Assembly (NCBI GenBank): GCA_965652645.1
Contig: CBFGXE010000010.1
Location: 1 to 64,000 of the forward strand
Length of the DNA stretch: 64,000 nucleotides
From: ZC4RG30 sp965652645
Lineage (GTDB): Bacteria > Pseudomonadota > Gammaproteobacteria > Steroidobacterales > Steroidobacteraceae
Direction: 5' to 3'
Shown here: in pieces, positions 24,824 to 34,200 of the stretch
Position numbering within the stretch: position 1 is the first letter of the stretch
How the letters are laid out: the number at the start of each line of letters is the position of its first letter
The notes under the pieces: generated by a model
The model's database searches: none
Told to the model about the DNA's origin: nothing
Seen by the model: only the letters and a program-made list of their open reading frames with translations
Position numbers and translations under genes: made by a program

Positions 24824-25764
24824 TTCCCGCCCCCCATCATCCCCATCATGGCGCTGAGCATTGCCGTCTGCTGTTCGACGGTGCTGCGGAAATGATCGAG
24901 CTGCGTCGAATCCAGCCGCGGCGCCGCCAGGTCCACCCATCGCTTCTGGCGCTCCAGCTGGCGCTGCAGCTGTTCCACCATCAGGTTGGGCGAGTTGCGG
25001 GCCGCATCACTCTGCATCCAGGCGCGATCCTCCTGGCGTGCCCGGGTTGCATCGCCCGCGAAGATGGTGAGCAGCGCGTCGGCCTGCTGGTCGGTCAGCG
25101 GGTTGCCGACGGTGGCCAGCGACTTGCGCAGTTCGTCGACCGTCACACGCGCCTCGGCCTTGCTCTGGTATTCCTCCCAGCGCGGGTACTTGTTGCCAAG
25201 GTGCTGTCGCAGCGCGGCCTCATCGGCGCGCTCCTTCTCCAGCATCTCGCGCTGCCGCTGCTGGCGCCGGCCGGGGTCCATCGCGCCGCCAGCCATCAGG
25301 TCCATGAACTGCGCGCTGGTCTCTGACTGCTGCCGCACGTAGAGGTTGAGGAATCCCGACGCCTCGGCGTCGGTCATTCCCATCTCCGCGGCCAGGTCCG
25401 GGTAGAGCTGGCGCATCATCGAGTGCACCATCCCGGCCATGGGATCGGCCACCGCCTGCGCCGGGGCCTGCTGGAGTGGAGCGGCAGGTGGAACGGCCGC
25501 GGATGCAGGTGCTGCACCCGAGGATGCAGTCTGCGCGGGAATCGGCGGCGCGCCTGCCGGTCCGGCATCGGGCGCCGCTGGCGGTGGCGCCACGGGCAGC
25601 AGCAACGTTTCGGGCAATTCCACCAACGGCGCCGGCACCGGCGCCACACGCGCGGCAAGTTCGGCGCCGCGTTCCCTCTCGGCGCGCAGCTGCCACCAGA
25701 GCGCGAGGGAAGCCGTGCCCGCCATCACGACGGCAGCGGCCAGCACGGTCACGAGCTTTTTCAT
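24820..25764 (-). CDS. Membrane-anchored helical protein, paralogue A
   Basis: The 314-residue protein starts MKKLVTVLAAAVVMAGTASL, a signal or anchor helix, followed by a long Pro/Ala linker (about 40-110) and a helical domain (about 115-314) with RQREMLEKERADEAALRQHL and LTDQQADALLTIFAGDATRA. It ends TAMLSAMMGMMGGGK. It is a paralogue of the next gene (same length and order of motifs). An in-frame start 6 codons upstream exists, but MKKL is the natural signal-peptide start. It lies 46 bases after the GntR gene. Function is unknown; the shape suggests a periplasmic helical bundle. Confidence 0.75.
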   Translation of the reverse strand: MKKLVTVLAAAVVMAGTASLALWWQLRAERERGAELAARVAPVPAPLVELPETLLLPVAPPPAAPDAGPAGAPPIPAQTASSGAAPASAAVPPAAPLQQAPAQAVADPMAGMVHSMMRQLYPDLAAEMGMTDAEASGFLNLYVRQQSETSAQFMDLMAGGAMDPGRRQQRQREMLEKERADEAALRQHLGNKYPRWEEYQSKAEARVTVDELRKSLATVGNPLTDQQADALLTIFAGDATRARQEDRAWMQSDAARNSPNLMVEQLQRQLERQKRWVDLAAPRLDSTQLDHFRSTVEQQTAMLSAMMGMMGGGK

Positions 25765-25810
25765 CAATCCCCCCTGCTGCATTGTCGCCGCTATCGTAGG
25801 TTCGACGTAC

Positions 25811-26179
25811 TCACGTGGCCCGCTTCTTCACGAAGTCCAGGAAATCCTGCGCATCAATGCGCCTGGCCTTCGCCTCGCCCAGCATGCGCGTCCACAACTC
25901 CTGCATGCTCGCCCGCTTCGCGGCCGCGGCGGCCTTCTCGTCCACCGGCCGCACGAAGCAGCCACTGCCGCTGCGGCTCTCCACGAAACCGCGCAGCTCC
26001 AGCTCGCGGTACACCCTGGCAACGGTGTTCGGATTGATGCCCAGCTCGGCCGCCAGCGCGCGGATCGACGGCAGCTTGTCGCCGAGCGTGAGCTCGCCCG
26101 CATCGATGGCCGCCATCACCGCGGAAACCATCTGCTCGTAGATGGGCGTGCCTGAATGGTGGTTGATCCTGAATTTCAT
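25811..26179 (-). CDS. GntR-family regulator, YtrA subfamily
   Basis: The 122-residue protein starts MKFRINHHSGTPIYEQMVSA and contains the GntR winged helix GDKLPSIRALAAELGINPNT, VARVYRELELRGFVES. It lacks a large effector domain; the short helical tail (to FLDFVKKRAT) is typical of the YtrA subfamily, whose members usually autoregulate an ABC-transporter operon. Here the operon instead encodes two paralogous anchored proteins and a membrane protein. A three-half-site palindromic operator lies directly upstream of the ATG. There is no visible Shine-Dalgarno, so a very short leader or leaderless mRNA is possible. Confidence 0.88.
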   Translation of the reverse strand: MKFRINHHSGTPIYEQMVSAVMAAIDAGELTLGDKLPSIRALAAELGINPNTVARVYRELELRGFVESRSGSGCFVRPVDEKAAAAAKRASMQELWTRMLGEAKARRIDAQDFLDFVKKRAT

Positions 26180-26180
26180 T

Positions 26181-26208
26181 AGTACACTTGAAACTGTACT
26201 AGTACAGT
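26181..26208. promoter_or_regulatory. Likely GntR/YtrA operator with three half-sites
   Basis: The 16-bp perfect palindrome ACTGTACTAGTACAGT (26193-26208) is overlapped by a second dyad AGTACA-N8-TGTACT (26181-26200). The half-site AGTACA thus appears three times in 28 bases. It ends 1 base from the regulator's start codon, so binding would block its promoter. Autoregulation is inferred from position and from YtrA-family habit. Confidence 0.75.
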
Positions 26209-26268
26209 AGGTGAAGCCCGGGGCGGCGTCAATGGCGGTGCGCGGGAACCCGCCCACCGCCGCCGCGG

Positions 26269-26892
26269 CTAGAACTTCAGCCCGTGCTCCGCCATCACTG
26301 CCGCATTCTTCGCCACGCTGCGCTGGTAGGCCGGGCGTTCCTCCAGCCGCTTCGCATAGGCCGTGAACGCCGGCCTGGCCTCGATCATCTTGAACCGCAG
26401 CATGAACCCCAGCGTGCCGCCCAGGATGGTGTCGGCCATGGTGAAACGCTCGCCGAGCAGGTACGGCCCATTGCCCACCGCCACTTCCGTGGCATCGAGC
26501 ATGGACTCGTAGGTGCCCCAGCCCACCGCGCCCGCATTGAACTCGCCGCCCGATGCCTTCGCGGCCGCAGCCGGCTCAAGCACCGACGGGGAGAAGAACG
26601 CCCAGCGCAGGTAGGTGCCGCGCGCCGGGTCATCCAGCGCCGGCGCCAGCCGTCCGGCCGCATGGCGGTCGCCAAGATACAACGCGATGGCTGCGCTCTC
26701 GCTGACCACGGCCGCGCCATCCACCAGCACGGGCAGCTTGCCCATGGGGTTCAGTTTCAGGAACTCGGGGGTCTTCTGCCCGCCGGCCATGATGTCGACC
26801 CAGCGCAGCTCGTAGTCGATACCCACCTCTTCGAGCATCCACACCACATTGGACGCGCGCGAGAACGGATGATGGTAAAGCGTGACAGCCAT
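26269..26892 (-). CDS. Glutathione S-transferase family protein
   Basis: The 207-residue protein has an N-terminal thioredoxin-like domain (LYHHPFSRASNVVWMLEEVG, NPMGKLPVLVDG and the glutathione-binding SESAAIALYL) and a C-terminal helical domain (from about 90, including FTMADTILGGTLGFML). Ser in the PFSRAS segment is the likely catalytic residue, as in beta- and theta-type bacterial GSTs. Substrate is unknown. It is a single gene between the GntR operon and mrcB, on the minus strand. Confidence 0.9.
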   Translation of the reverse strand: MAVTLYHHPFSRASNVVWMLEEVGIDYELRWVDIMAGGQKTPEFLKLNPMGKLPVLVDGAAVVSESAAIALYLGDRHAAGRLAPALDDPARGTYLRWAFFSPSVLEPAAAAKASGGEFNAGAVGWGTYESMLDATEVAVGNGPYLLGERFTMADTILGGTLGFMLRFKMIEARPAFTAYAKRLEERPAYQRSVAKNAAVMAEHGLKF

Positions 26893-27003
26893 GTAACCTC
26901 CCTGTTTCCCTCCGGCTGGGAGAATTGTCGCCGAAACGGCGTGGAGGCGCCTGCCGCGTTTCGGGTGCTGCTGCCCTGTCGCGCGTAAGATGTCCCAGGC
27001 GAC

Positions 27004-29313
27004 ATGAGACTATCGAAAAAACTCCGCAGGCGGATCCTTGCCGTCACAGGCATCGTGTTCGGTGTGGCTGCCGTTGCACTCGGCATCTGGGCATTCACGC
27101 TCGACCGCCGCGTTGCCACCCAGTTCGAGGGCCGGCGCTGGACCCTCCCGGCGCAGGTGTATGCACAGCCCACCGAGCTCTATGTGGGCCAGGCGTTCAG
27201 CGCCCAGGCGCTGGAACAGTTGCTCCAGGGCCTGGGCTACCAGCGCGTCGACAAGGCGCAGAAGCCCGGCAACTACAGCCGCCAGGGCAACCGCATCGAC
27301 CTCGTCAGCCGCCGCTTCCAGTTCCCGGATGCGGTGCAGGAGTCCACCCAGCTCACGGTGCGCACCAATGGCAACGCCATCGAAGACATCCGCGATTCCC
27401 GCCAGCGGGAAGTGCCGGTGTTCCGCCTCGATCCGCTGCTGATCGGCAGCATCTTCCCCATCCACGGCGAGGATCGCGTCGTGGTGGCGCCGGATGATGT
27501 CCCGCAACTGCTGCCCGCGGCCCTCAAGGTGGTGGAGGACCGCAAGTTCGACACCCACCACGGCGTGGATCCCACCGCCATCCTGCGTGCCGCCTTCGTG
27601 AACCTGCGTGCCGGCCAGATCGAGCAGGGCGGCTCGACGCTCACCCAGCAGCTGGTGAAGAGCTACTTCCTCGACAGCCGCCAGACGATGGGGCGCAAGA
27701 TCGAGGAAGCCATGATGGCCGTGCTGCTGGAGATGCGCTTCAGCAAGCAGGACCTGATGAACGCCTACATCAACGAGATCTACCTCGGCCAGGACGGCGC
27801 CAGGGCCATCCACGGCTTCGGCCTTGCCAGCCAGTTCTATTTCGGCAAGCCGCTGGCCGAACTGCAGCTGCATGAAGTCGCCCTGCTGGTCACCATCGTG
27901 CGCGGCCCCTCCTACTACGACCCGCGCCGGCGCCCCGAGCGGGCGCGCGAGCGGCGCGATCTGGTGCTGAAGTTGATGGCCGAACACCAGGTCATCACGC
28001 CGGAAGCAGCCAGGGAAGCCGCCGGCAAGCCGCTGGGCGTGGTGGGCGCCGGCAAGCAGGCCCGCAGCTCCTACTACCCGGCCTTCCTCGACCTGGTCCG
28101 GCGCACGCTGCGTCGTGACTACCGCGAGAAGGACCTCACCGAGGAAGGACTGCGGATCTTCTCCACGCTTGATCCGCAGGCGCAGGCCCAGGCCGAAAGC
28201 GCCCTGCAGCAGGAACTCGACCGGATCGACAAGAACCGCAAGGCCGGAGACAGGACGCCGCTCGAAGGCGTGGTAGTTGTCACCTCGCCTCAGAACGGCG
28301 AGGTCATCGCCATCGTCGGCGGCCGCCAGCCGGGATTCGCCGGGTTCAATCGTGCGCTGGATGCGAAGCGCTCCATCGGCTCGCTGGCCAAGCCGGTGGT
28401 CTATCTCGCGGGCATCGGGACCGGCCAGTTCCACGCCGCCTCCATCCTCAACGATGAGCCGGTGACGGTGAAGCTCAACAACGGCAAGACCTGGGAGCCG
28501 AAGAACTTCGACGGGAAGTGGAACGGCCCCGTGCCCGTGGTGCGCGCACTGTCACAGTCGCTGAACCTGGCTTCCGTGGACCTCGGGCTTGCGGTCGGGC
28601 TGCCGAAGGTAACGAGCGAATTCGTCGCACTCGGGCTGGAGAAGAAACCACCCGAACTGCCCGCCCTGGTGCTCGGTTCGATCGACCTGTCCCCGCTCGA
28701 AGTCGCGCAGATGTACAACGCACTGGCCAATGGCGGATTCAATACGCCGCTGCGCGCGGTGCAGACCGTGGTGGATGCCGAAGGCAAACCGCTGAAGTCC
28801 TTTGCGCTGGAAGTCACCCCGGCGGCCGACCCCGAGGCCGTCTACCAGGTCAGCCGCATGATGGTGGACGTGATCGAGCACGGCAGCGGGCGCAGCGCAC
28901 GCGCCGTGCTTCCGCCGGGCCTGGTGGTGGCAGGCAAGTCGGGCACCTCATCCGACAATCGCGACAGCTGGTTCGCCGGCTTCTCCGGCAGCCACCTCGT
29001 GGTGGCCTGGGTGGGACACGACGACAATTCGCCCACCGGCCTCACGGGATCCTCCGGTGCGCTGCCGGTGTGGTCGCGGGTGATGGCCAATCTCGGCACC
29101 ACCTCCTGGTTCGCGCCGCTGCCGGACAGCCTCGAAGAGCGGTGGATCGACTTCAACACCGGTCTCGAAACGCGCGAGGGCTGCGGCGAATCCCCCGTCC
29201 TGGTTGCCGTGCCCAGGGGCACCGGGCTACCCATGCATCCGGACTGCGATGCCGGTAGTCTGGAAGGCATCGGCGAGAGGGTGAGGAACTGGTGGCGCAA
29301 CTTCAGCCAGTAG
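27004..29313 (+). CDS. mrcB: Penicillin-binding protein 1B (transglycosylase/transpeptidase)
   Basis: PBP1B polymerises lipid II into glycan strands and cross-links the peptides in the periplasm. The 769-residue protein has a short cytoplasmic tail, one TM helix (about 12-34), a UB2H-type domain (about 50-140) and a GT51 domain with the catalytic Glu in VVEDRKFDTHHG (about 179) and GGSTLTQQLVKSYFL. In the transpeptidase domain the active Ser lies in IGSLAKP (S about 460), followed by SQSLN (about 517) and GKSGTSSDN (about 645). All catalytic motifs are present. A TPR lipoprotein starts 14 bases downstream and may be a partner, recalling the LpoB idea (inference). Confidence 0.96.
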   Translation: MRLSKKLRRRILAVTGIVFGVAAVALGIWAFTLDRRVATQFEGRRWTLPAQVYAQPTELYVGQAFSAQALEQLLQGLGYQRVDKAQKPGNYSRQGNRIDLVSRRFQFPDAVQESTQLTVRTNGNAIEDIRDSRQREVPVFRLDPLLIGSIFPIHGEDRVVVAPDDVPQLLPAALKVVEDRKFDTHHGVDPTAILRAAFVNLRAGQIEQGGSTLTQQLVKSYFLDSRQTMGRKIEEAMMAVLLEMRFSKQDLMNAYINEIYLGQDGARAIHGFGLASQFYFGKPLAELQLHEVALLVTIVRGPSYYDPRRRPERARERRDLVLKLMAEHQVITPEAAREAAGKPLGVVGAGKQARSSYYPAFLDLVRRTLRRDYREKDLTEEGLRIFSTLDPQAQAQAESALQQELDRIDKNRKAGDRTPLEGVVVVTSPQNGEVIAIVGGRQPGFAGFNRALDAKRSIGSLAKPVVYLAGIGTGQFHAASILNDEPVTVKLNNGKTWEPKNFDGKWNGPVPVVRALSQSLNLASVDLGLAVGLPKVTSEFVALGLEKKPPELPALVLGSIDLSPLEVAQMYNALANGGFNTPLRAVQTVVDAEGKPLKSFALEVTPAADPEAVYQVSRMMVDVIEHGSGRSARAVLPPGLVVAGKSGTSSDNRDSWFAGFSGSHLVVAWVGHDDNSPTGLTGSSGALPVWSRVMANLGTTSWFAPLPDSLEERWIDFNTGLETREGCGESPVLVAVPRGTGLPMHPDCDAGSLEGIGERVRNWWRNFSQ

Positions 29314-29327
29314 CAGAGGGCATTCAC

Positions 29328-29846
29328 GTGGCCAGCAGGTGGCGGACACTTGCCGCAACAGCGGCCGCGCTCGCCCTTTCAGCGTGCGTGGTCCAGCCTC
29401 CGCAGCGCACCCCGCCCCCTGGTCCGTCCCAGCCTCCCGGGGACACCCTGCCCTCGCCGGTGCCGGATGTGCCCGTTGAGCCAACGCCCGCACCAACGCC
29501 CGTGCCTGTCGTCCCTGAACCGACGCTCGGCGCCGCATCGAACTCCCTCGTCACCACCGCGCAAACGCAGCTGAAGGCGAAGAATTATTCCGGCGCAGCG
29601 GCATCCATCGAGCGCGCGCTGCGCATCGAGCCGTCCAATCCGCTGCTCTGGATCGAGCTGGGCAAGGTGCGATCCGCGGAAGGCAACCATGCGCAGGCCG
29701 AGAACATGGGCCGCAGGGCCATCTCGCTGACGAAGGCCCCCAGGGCCAGCGCGACGGCCTGGAAGCTGGTCGCCGACTCCCTGCGCGCCATGGGCAAGAC
29801 CAGGGACGCGCAGGAAGCGCTGCAGAAGGCGGAAAGCTTCCGCTAG
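29328..29846 (+). CDS. TPR lipoprotein downstream of mrcB
   Basis: The 172-residue protein starts at a GTG with AGAGGG upstream. Residues 1-20 form a lipoprotein signal, with LALSAC as lipobox and Cys20 as the lipidation site. A Pro/Thr-rich linker (about 25-75) follows, then tetratricopeptide-like helices (LKAKNYSGAAASIERALRIE, then PSNPLLWIELGKVRSAEGNH and a further repeat). Position directly after mrcB, and the lipoprotein-linker-globular layout, suggest an outer-membrane cofactor of PBP1B; LpoA also carries TPR-like repeats. That link is inference. It converges with gltD, 3 bases away. Confidence 0.85.
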   Translation: MASRWRTLAATAAALALSACVVQPPQRTPPPGPSQPPGDTLPSPVPDVPVEPTPAPTPVPVVPEPTLGAASNSLVTTAQTQLKAKNYSGAAASIERALRIEPSNPLLWIELGKVRSAEGNHAQAENMGRRAISLTKAPRASATAWKLVADSLRAMGKTRDAQEALQKAESFR

Positions 29847-29849
29847 GCC

Positions 29850-31271
29850 TCAGGCCAGCCCGAGATACCCCAGGATGCCCTTGGCCGCCTCGCGGCCCTC
29901 GAACACCGCCGTCACCACCAGGTCCGAGCCGCGCACCATGTCACCGCCGGCGAACACCTTGGGATTGGTGGTCTGGAACGGCGTGACCCGGTCGGCGCTC
30001 ACCCGCACCCTTCCGTTGGGATGCAGGTTGATCTGGTGCTGGTCGAACCACTGCGCGGGGCTCGGCTGGAAGCCGAAGGCGATCACCACCGCGTCGGCGG
30101 GAATCACCTGCTCGCTGCCCGGCACGTTCTCCGGCGAACGGCGGCCGCGCGCGTCGGGCTTGCCCAGCCGCGTCTCCACCACCTTCACGCCCTCGACCTT
30201 GCCGTTGCCGATGATCCCGACGGGCTGGCGGTTGAAGAGGAAGGTCACGCCCTCCTCCACGCTGTTCTTGTAGTCGCGGCGCGAGCCCGGCATGTTGTCG
30301 GCATCGCGGCGATAGGTGCAGGTCACCGAGGCCGCGCCCTGGCGCACCGCGGTGCGGTTGCAGTCCATGCCGGTGTCGCCACCGCCCAGCACCACCACGC
30401 GCTTGCCCGCGAGGTTCACGAAGTCCTCGCCGCCCGGCAGCCCCAGCTCGTGCTGGATGTTCGAGACCAGGTACGGCAGCGCCTCGTAGACGCCCGGCAG
30501 GTCCTCGCCCGGGAAGTTGCCCTTCACGTAGGTGTAGGTGCCCATGCCGAGGAACACGGCGTCGTATTCGGCCAGCAGCTGCTCGAAGGAGATGTCCTTG
30601 CCCACCTCGACACCGAGGCGGAACTCCACGCCCATGCCCTCCATCACCTCGCGGCGGTTCTCCACCACTTCCTTCTCGAGCTTGAAGGGGGGAATGCCGA
30701 AGGTGAGCAGGCCGCCGATGCGCGGGTACTTGTCGTACACCACGGGCTTCACGCCATTGCGCGCCAGGATGTCGGCGCAGCCCAGCCCCGCCGGTCCCGC
30801 GCCCACGATGGCCACGCGCTTGCCGGTGTCGGTGACGTTGGAAAGGTCCGGCCGCCAGCCGGCCTTGAAGGCCTCGTCGCTGATGTACTTCTCGATGGCG
30901 CCGATGGTCACCGCACCCAGCCCGTCGTTGAGCGTGCAGGCGCCCTCGCACAGGCGGTCCTGCGGGCAGATGCGGCCGCACATCTCCGGCAGCGAGTTGG
31001 TCTGGTGCGAGAGTTCGGCAGCCTCGAAGAGCTTGCCCTCGTTCACCAGCTTCAGCCAGTTCGGGATGTAGTTGTGCACCGGGCACTTCCACTCGCAGAA
31101 CGGGTTGCCGCAGGCCAGGCAGCGCCCGGCCTGCTGCGCCGAGCCGTTCGCGTCGAACTGCGTGTAGATCTCGCGGAACTCGGTCTTGCGCACCTCGATG
31201 GGCAGCTTCTCCGGGTCGTGCCGGGGAATGTCGAGGAATTGCAGGTTCTTGTCGGTCTTCGCGCCAGCCAT
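29850..31271 (-). CDS. gltD: Glutamate synthase (NADPH) small subunit
   Basis: GltD takes electrons from NADPH through FAD and iron-sulfur clusters to the large subunit for glutamine-dependent glutamate synthesis. The 473-residue protein has the N-terminal cysteine-rich domain (CLACGNPFCEWKCPVH and later MCGRICPQDRLCEGAC) that binds [4Fe-4S] clusters, the FAD site VAIVGAGPAGLGCADILARN and the NADPH site VVVLGGGDTGMDCNRTA. It is complete. The ATG directly abuts the gltB stop (TAGATG), so the two are translated from one message. Confidence 0.97.
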   Translation of the reverse strand: MAGAKTDKNLQFLDIPRHDPEKLPIEVRKTEFREIYTQFDANGSAQQAGRCLACGNPFCEWKCPVHNYIPNWLKLVNEGKLFEAAELSHQTNSLPEMCGRICPQDRLCEGACTLNDGLGAVTIGAIEKYISDEAFKAGWRPDLSNVTDTGKRVAIVGAGPAGLGCADILARNGVKPVVYDKYPRIGGLLTFGIPPFKLEKEVVENRREVMEGMGVEFRLGVEVGKDISFEQLLAEYDAVFLGMGTYTYVKGNFPGEDLPGVYEALPYLVSNIQHELGLPGGEDFVNLAGKRVVVLGGGDTGMDCNRTAVRQGAASVTCTYRRDADNMPGSRRDYKNSVEEGVTFLFNRQPVGIIGNGKVEGVKVVETRLGKPDARGRRSPENVPGSEQVIPADAVVIAFGFQPSPAQWFDQHQINLHPNGRVRVSADRVTPFQTTNPKVFAGGDMVRGSDLVVTAVFEGREAAKGILGYLGLA

Positions 31272-34200
31272 CTATGCCGCCCTACTGAGGTTCTCGATCA
31301 GCGAATCCAGCGAAGCCGCCTTGGGCTTCACCAGCCAGAAGCGGCTGAGGTAGGTGCGGAAGTCCCGGAGGATCTCCGCGCCCCACACGCTGCCGGTCTC
31401 GGCCACGTGCCGCTCGATCAGGTGCTGCAGGTGCAGCGCCTGGGTCTGCATCACCTCGACATTGAGGCGATGGATGTCGATCAGCTCGTGGTTGTAGCGG
31501 TCCACGAAGCTGCGGTCGAGGTCGAGCACATAGGCAAAACCGCCCGTGAAGCCCGCGCCGAAGTTGTAGCCCGTCGGGCCCAGCACGCACACCACGCCGC
31601 CGGTCATGTATTCGCAGCAATGGTCACCCGCGCCCTCCACCACGGCAACCGCGCCGGAGTTGCGCACCGCGAAGCGCTCGCCCACCTGTCCGGCCGCGAA
31701 CAGCTCGCCGCCGGTCGCGCCGTAAAGGCAGGTGTTGCCCATGATCACGGTGTCGCGCGCCACGAATTCCGCGTCGCGATGCGGCTTGAGCACCAGCTTG
31801 CCCGCGGCCATGCCCTTGCCCACGTAATCGTTGGCATCACCCTCGAGGATCATGTGCAGGCCACCGGCATTCCACACGCCGAAGCTCTGCCCCGCCGAGC
31901 CGCTGAGCTTCACCGTGATCGGCGCATCCTGCATGCCGTAGTTGCCCCAGTGGCGGGCGATCTCGCCGGAAATGCGCGCGCCGATCGAGCGGTTGTAGTT
32001 GCGCACCTCGTAATGCCACTCGCCGCCCGTGCGGTTGGTGATGGCGTCCTTCATGTCGGCCACCATCTGCTCGGCCAGCTGGCCCTTGTCGAAGGGCGGG
32101 TTGCAGGCTTCGGTGCAGAACTGCGGCCCGTCCTGCGCCAGCCCGTCCACCGACAGCAGCGGCGTGAGGTCCAGCCTGCGCTGCCGCTCGGTCTGGCCTT
32201 CGGCCGGCACCAGGTACTGCGTGCGGCCGATCAGCTCGCCCAGGCTGCGCACGCCCAGCGAGGCCAGGATCTCGCGCACCTCGCGCGCCACGAAGCGGAA
32301 ATAGTTGATCACCATCTCCGGCATGCCGAGGAAGTACTTCTCGCGCAGCACCTCGTGCTGCGTGGCCACGCCGGTGGCGCAGTTGTTCAGGTGGCAGATG
32401 CGCAGGTACTTGCAGCCGAGGGCCACCATGGGCGCCGTGCCGAAGCCGAAGCTCTCCGCGCCCAGCACCGCCGCCTTCACCACGTCGAGGCCGGTCTTCA
32501 GGCCGCCATCCGCCTGCACGCGCACCTTGTGGCGCATGTCGTTGCGGCGCAGGGTCTGGTGCGTCTCGGCCAGGCCCAGCTCGAAGGGCGAGCCGGCGTA
32601 CTTGATGGAAGTGAGCGGACTGGCGCCGGTGCCGCCGTCATGGCCGGAGATGGTGATGAGGTCGGCATAGGCCTTGGCCACGCCGGCGGCAATGGTGCCC
32701 ACGCCGGGCTCGGCCACCAGCTTCACCGACACCAGCGCCGAAGGATTCACCTGCTTCAGGTCGAAGATCAGCTGCGCCAGGTCTTCGATGGAATAGATGT
32801 CGTGGTGCGGCGGCGGGGAAATCAGGCCCACGCCCGGCCGCGCGAAACGCAGCTTCGCGATGGTCTCGTTGACCTTGTCGCCGGGCAGCTGGCCGCCCTC
32901 GCCGGGCTTGGCGCCCTGCGCCACCTTGATCTGCAGCACCTCGGCATTCACCAGGTAATGCGGCGTGACGCCGAAGCGCCCCGAGGCGATCTGCTTGATC
33001 TTGGAATTCTTCTCCGTGCCGTAGCGTTCGATGTCCTCGCCACCCTCGCCGGAGTTCGAGCGCGCGCCCAGCCGGTTCATCGCGATGGCCAGCGCTTCGT
33101 GCGCCTCGGGCGACAGCGCGCCCAGCGACATGCCCGCCGAGTCGAAGCGCGCCAGGATGGCCTCCTCGGATTCCACCTCGTCGAGGGAGATCGGCGCACC
33201 CGCCGGCTTCAGCTGCAGCAGGTCGCGCAGCGTGGAGGCCGGCCGCTCGTTCACCAGCTTCGCGAAAGCCTGGTACTGCCCGTAGTCGCCCGTGTTCACC
33301 GCCGCCTGCAGCGTGGCGATCACGTCCGGGTTGTACATGTGGTATTCGCCGCCGTGCACATACTTGAGCAGGCCGCCGTGTTCCACCGTGAGCACGTCGT
33401 TCCAGGCGCGCTTCGCCAGCCGCTGCTGGTCGGACTGCAGGTCCTCGAAGTTCGCGCCCTTGATGCGGCTCTGCGTGCCCCTGAAGCACAACTCCACCAC
33501 GTCAGGCCCCAGCCCGATGATCTCGAACAGCTGCCCGCTGCGATAGCTGGCAATGGTCGAGATGCCCATCTTCGAGATGATCTTCAGCAGGCCCTTGCAG
33601 ATGGCCTTGCGGTAGCGGCGGCCGAGCTCGATGCGCTGGCCGGTCTCCATGGCCACCGGGCCCTTCTTCATCATGTCGTACAGCGACTGGTACGCCATGT
33701 AGGGATAGACGGCCGTGGCGCCATAGCCGATCAGGCAGGCGAAGTGGTGCGGATCGCGCGCCGTGCCGGTCTCCACCAGCAGGTTGCAGCGGCAGCGCAG
33801 GCCCAGCTGCACCAGGTGGTGGTGGATGGCGCCGGTGGCCAGCAGTGCGTGCACCGGGATCTTCTCGCGCACCAGGTAGCGGTCGGAGAGCAGCAGCACC
33901 ACGCAGCCATCGCGCACCGCCGCCTCGGCCTCGCGGCACAGGCGCTGCAGCGCCGCCTGCAGGCCCTCGGCCGGGTCGTACTGCAGGTCGATGAAGGAAT
34001 TCGGCACGCCCTGCTCGGCCATCGCGATGATCTGCCGGAGCTTGCGCTGCGACAGCACCGGCGAGTTCAGCACGATCTGGTTGGCGTGCGAGGCCTGCGG
34101 CTGGAACACATTGCATTCCGGCCCGATCTCGGTCTGCAGCGACATCACGATGGTCTCGCGCAGCGGATCGATCGGCGGGTTGGTCACCTGCGCGAACTGC

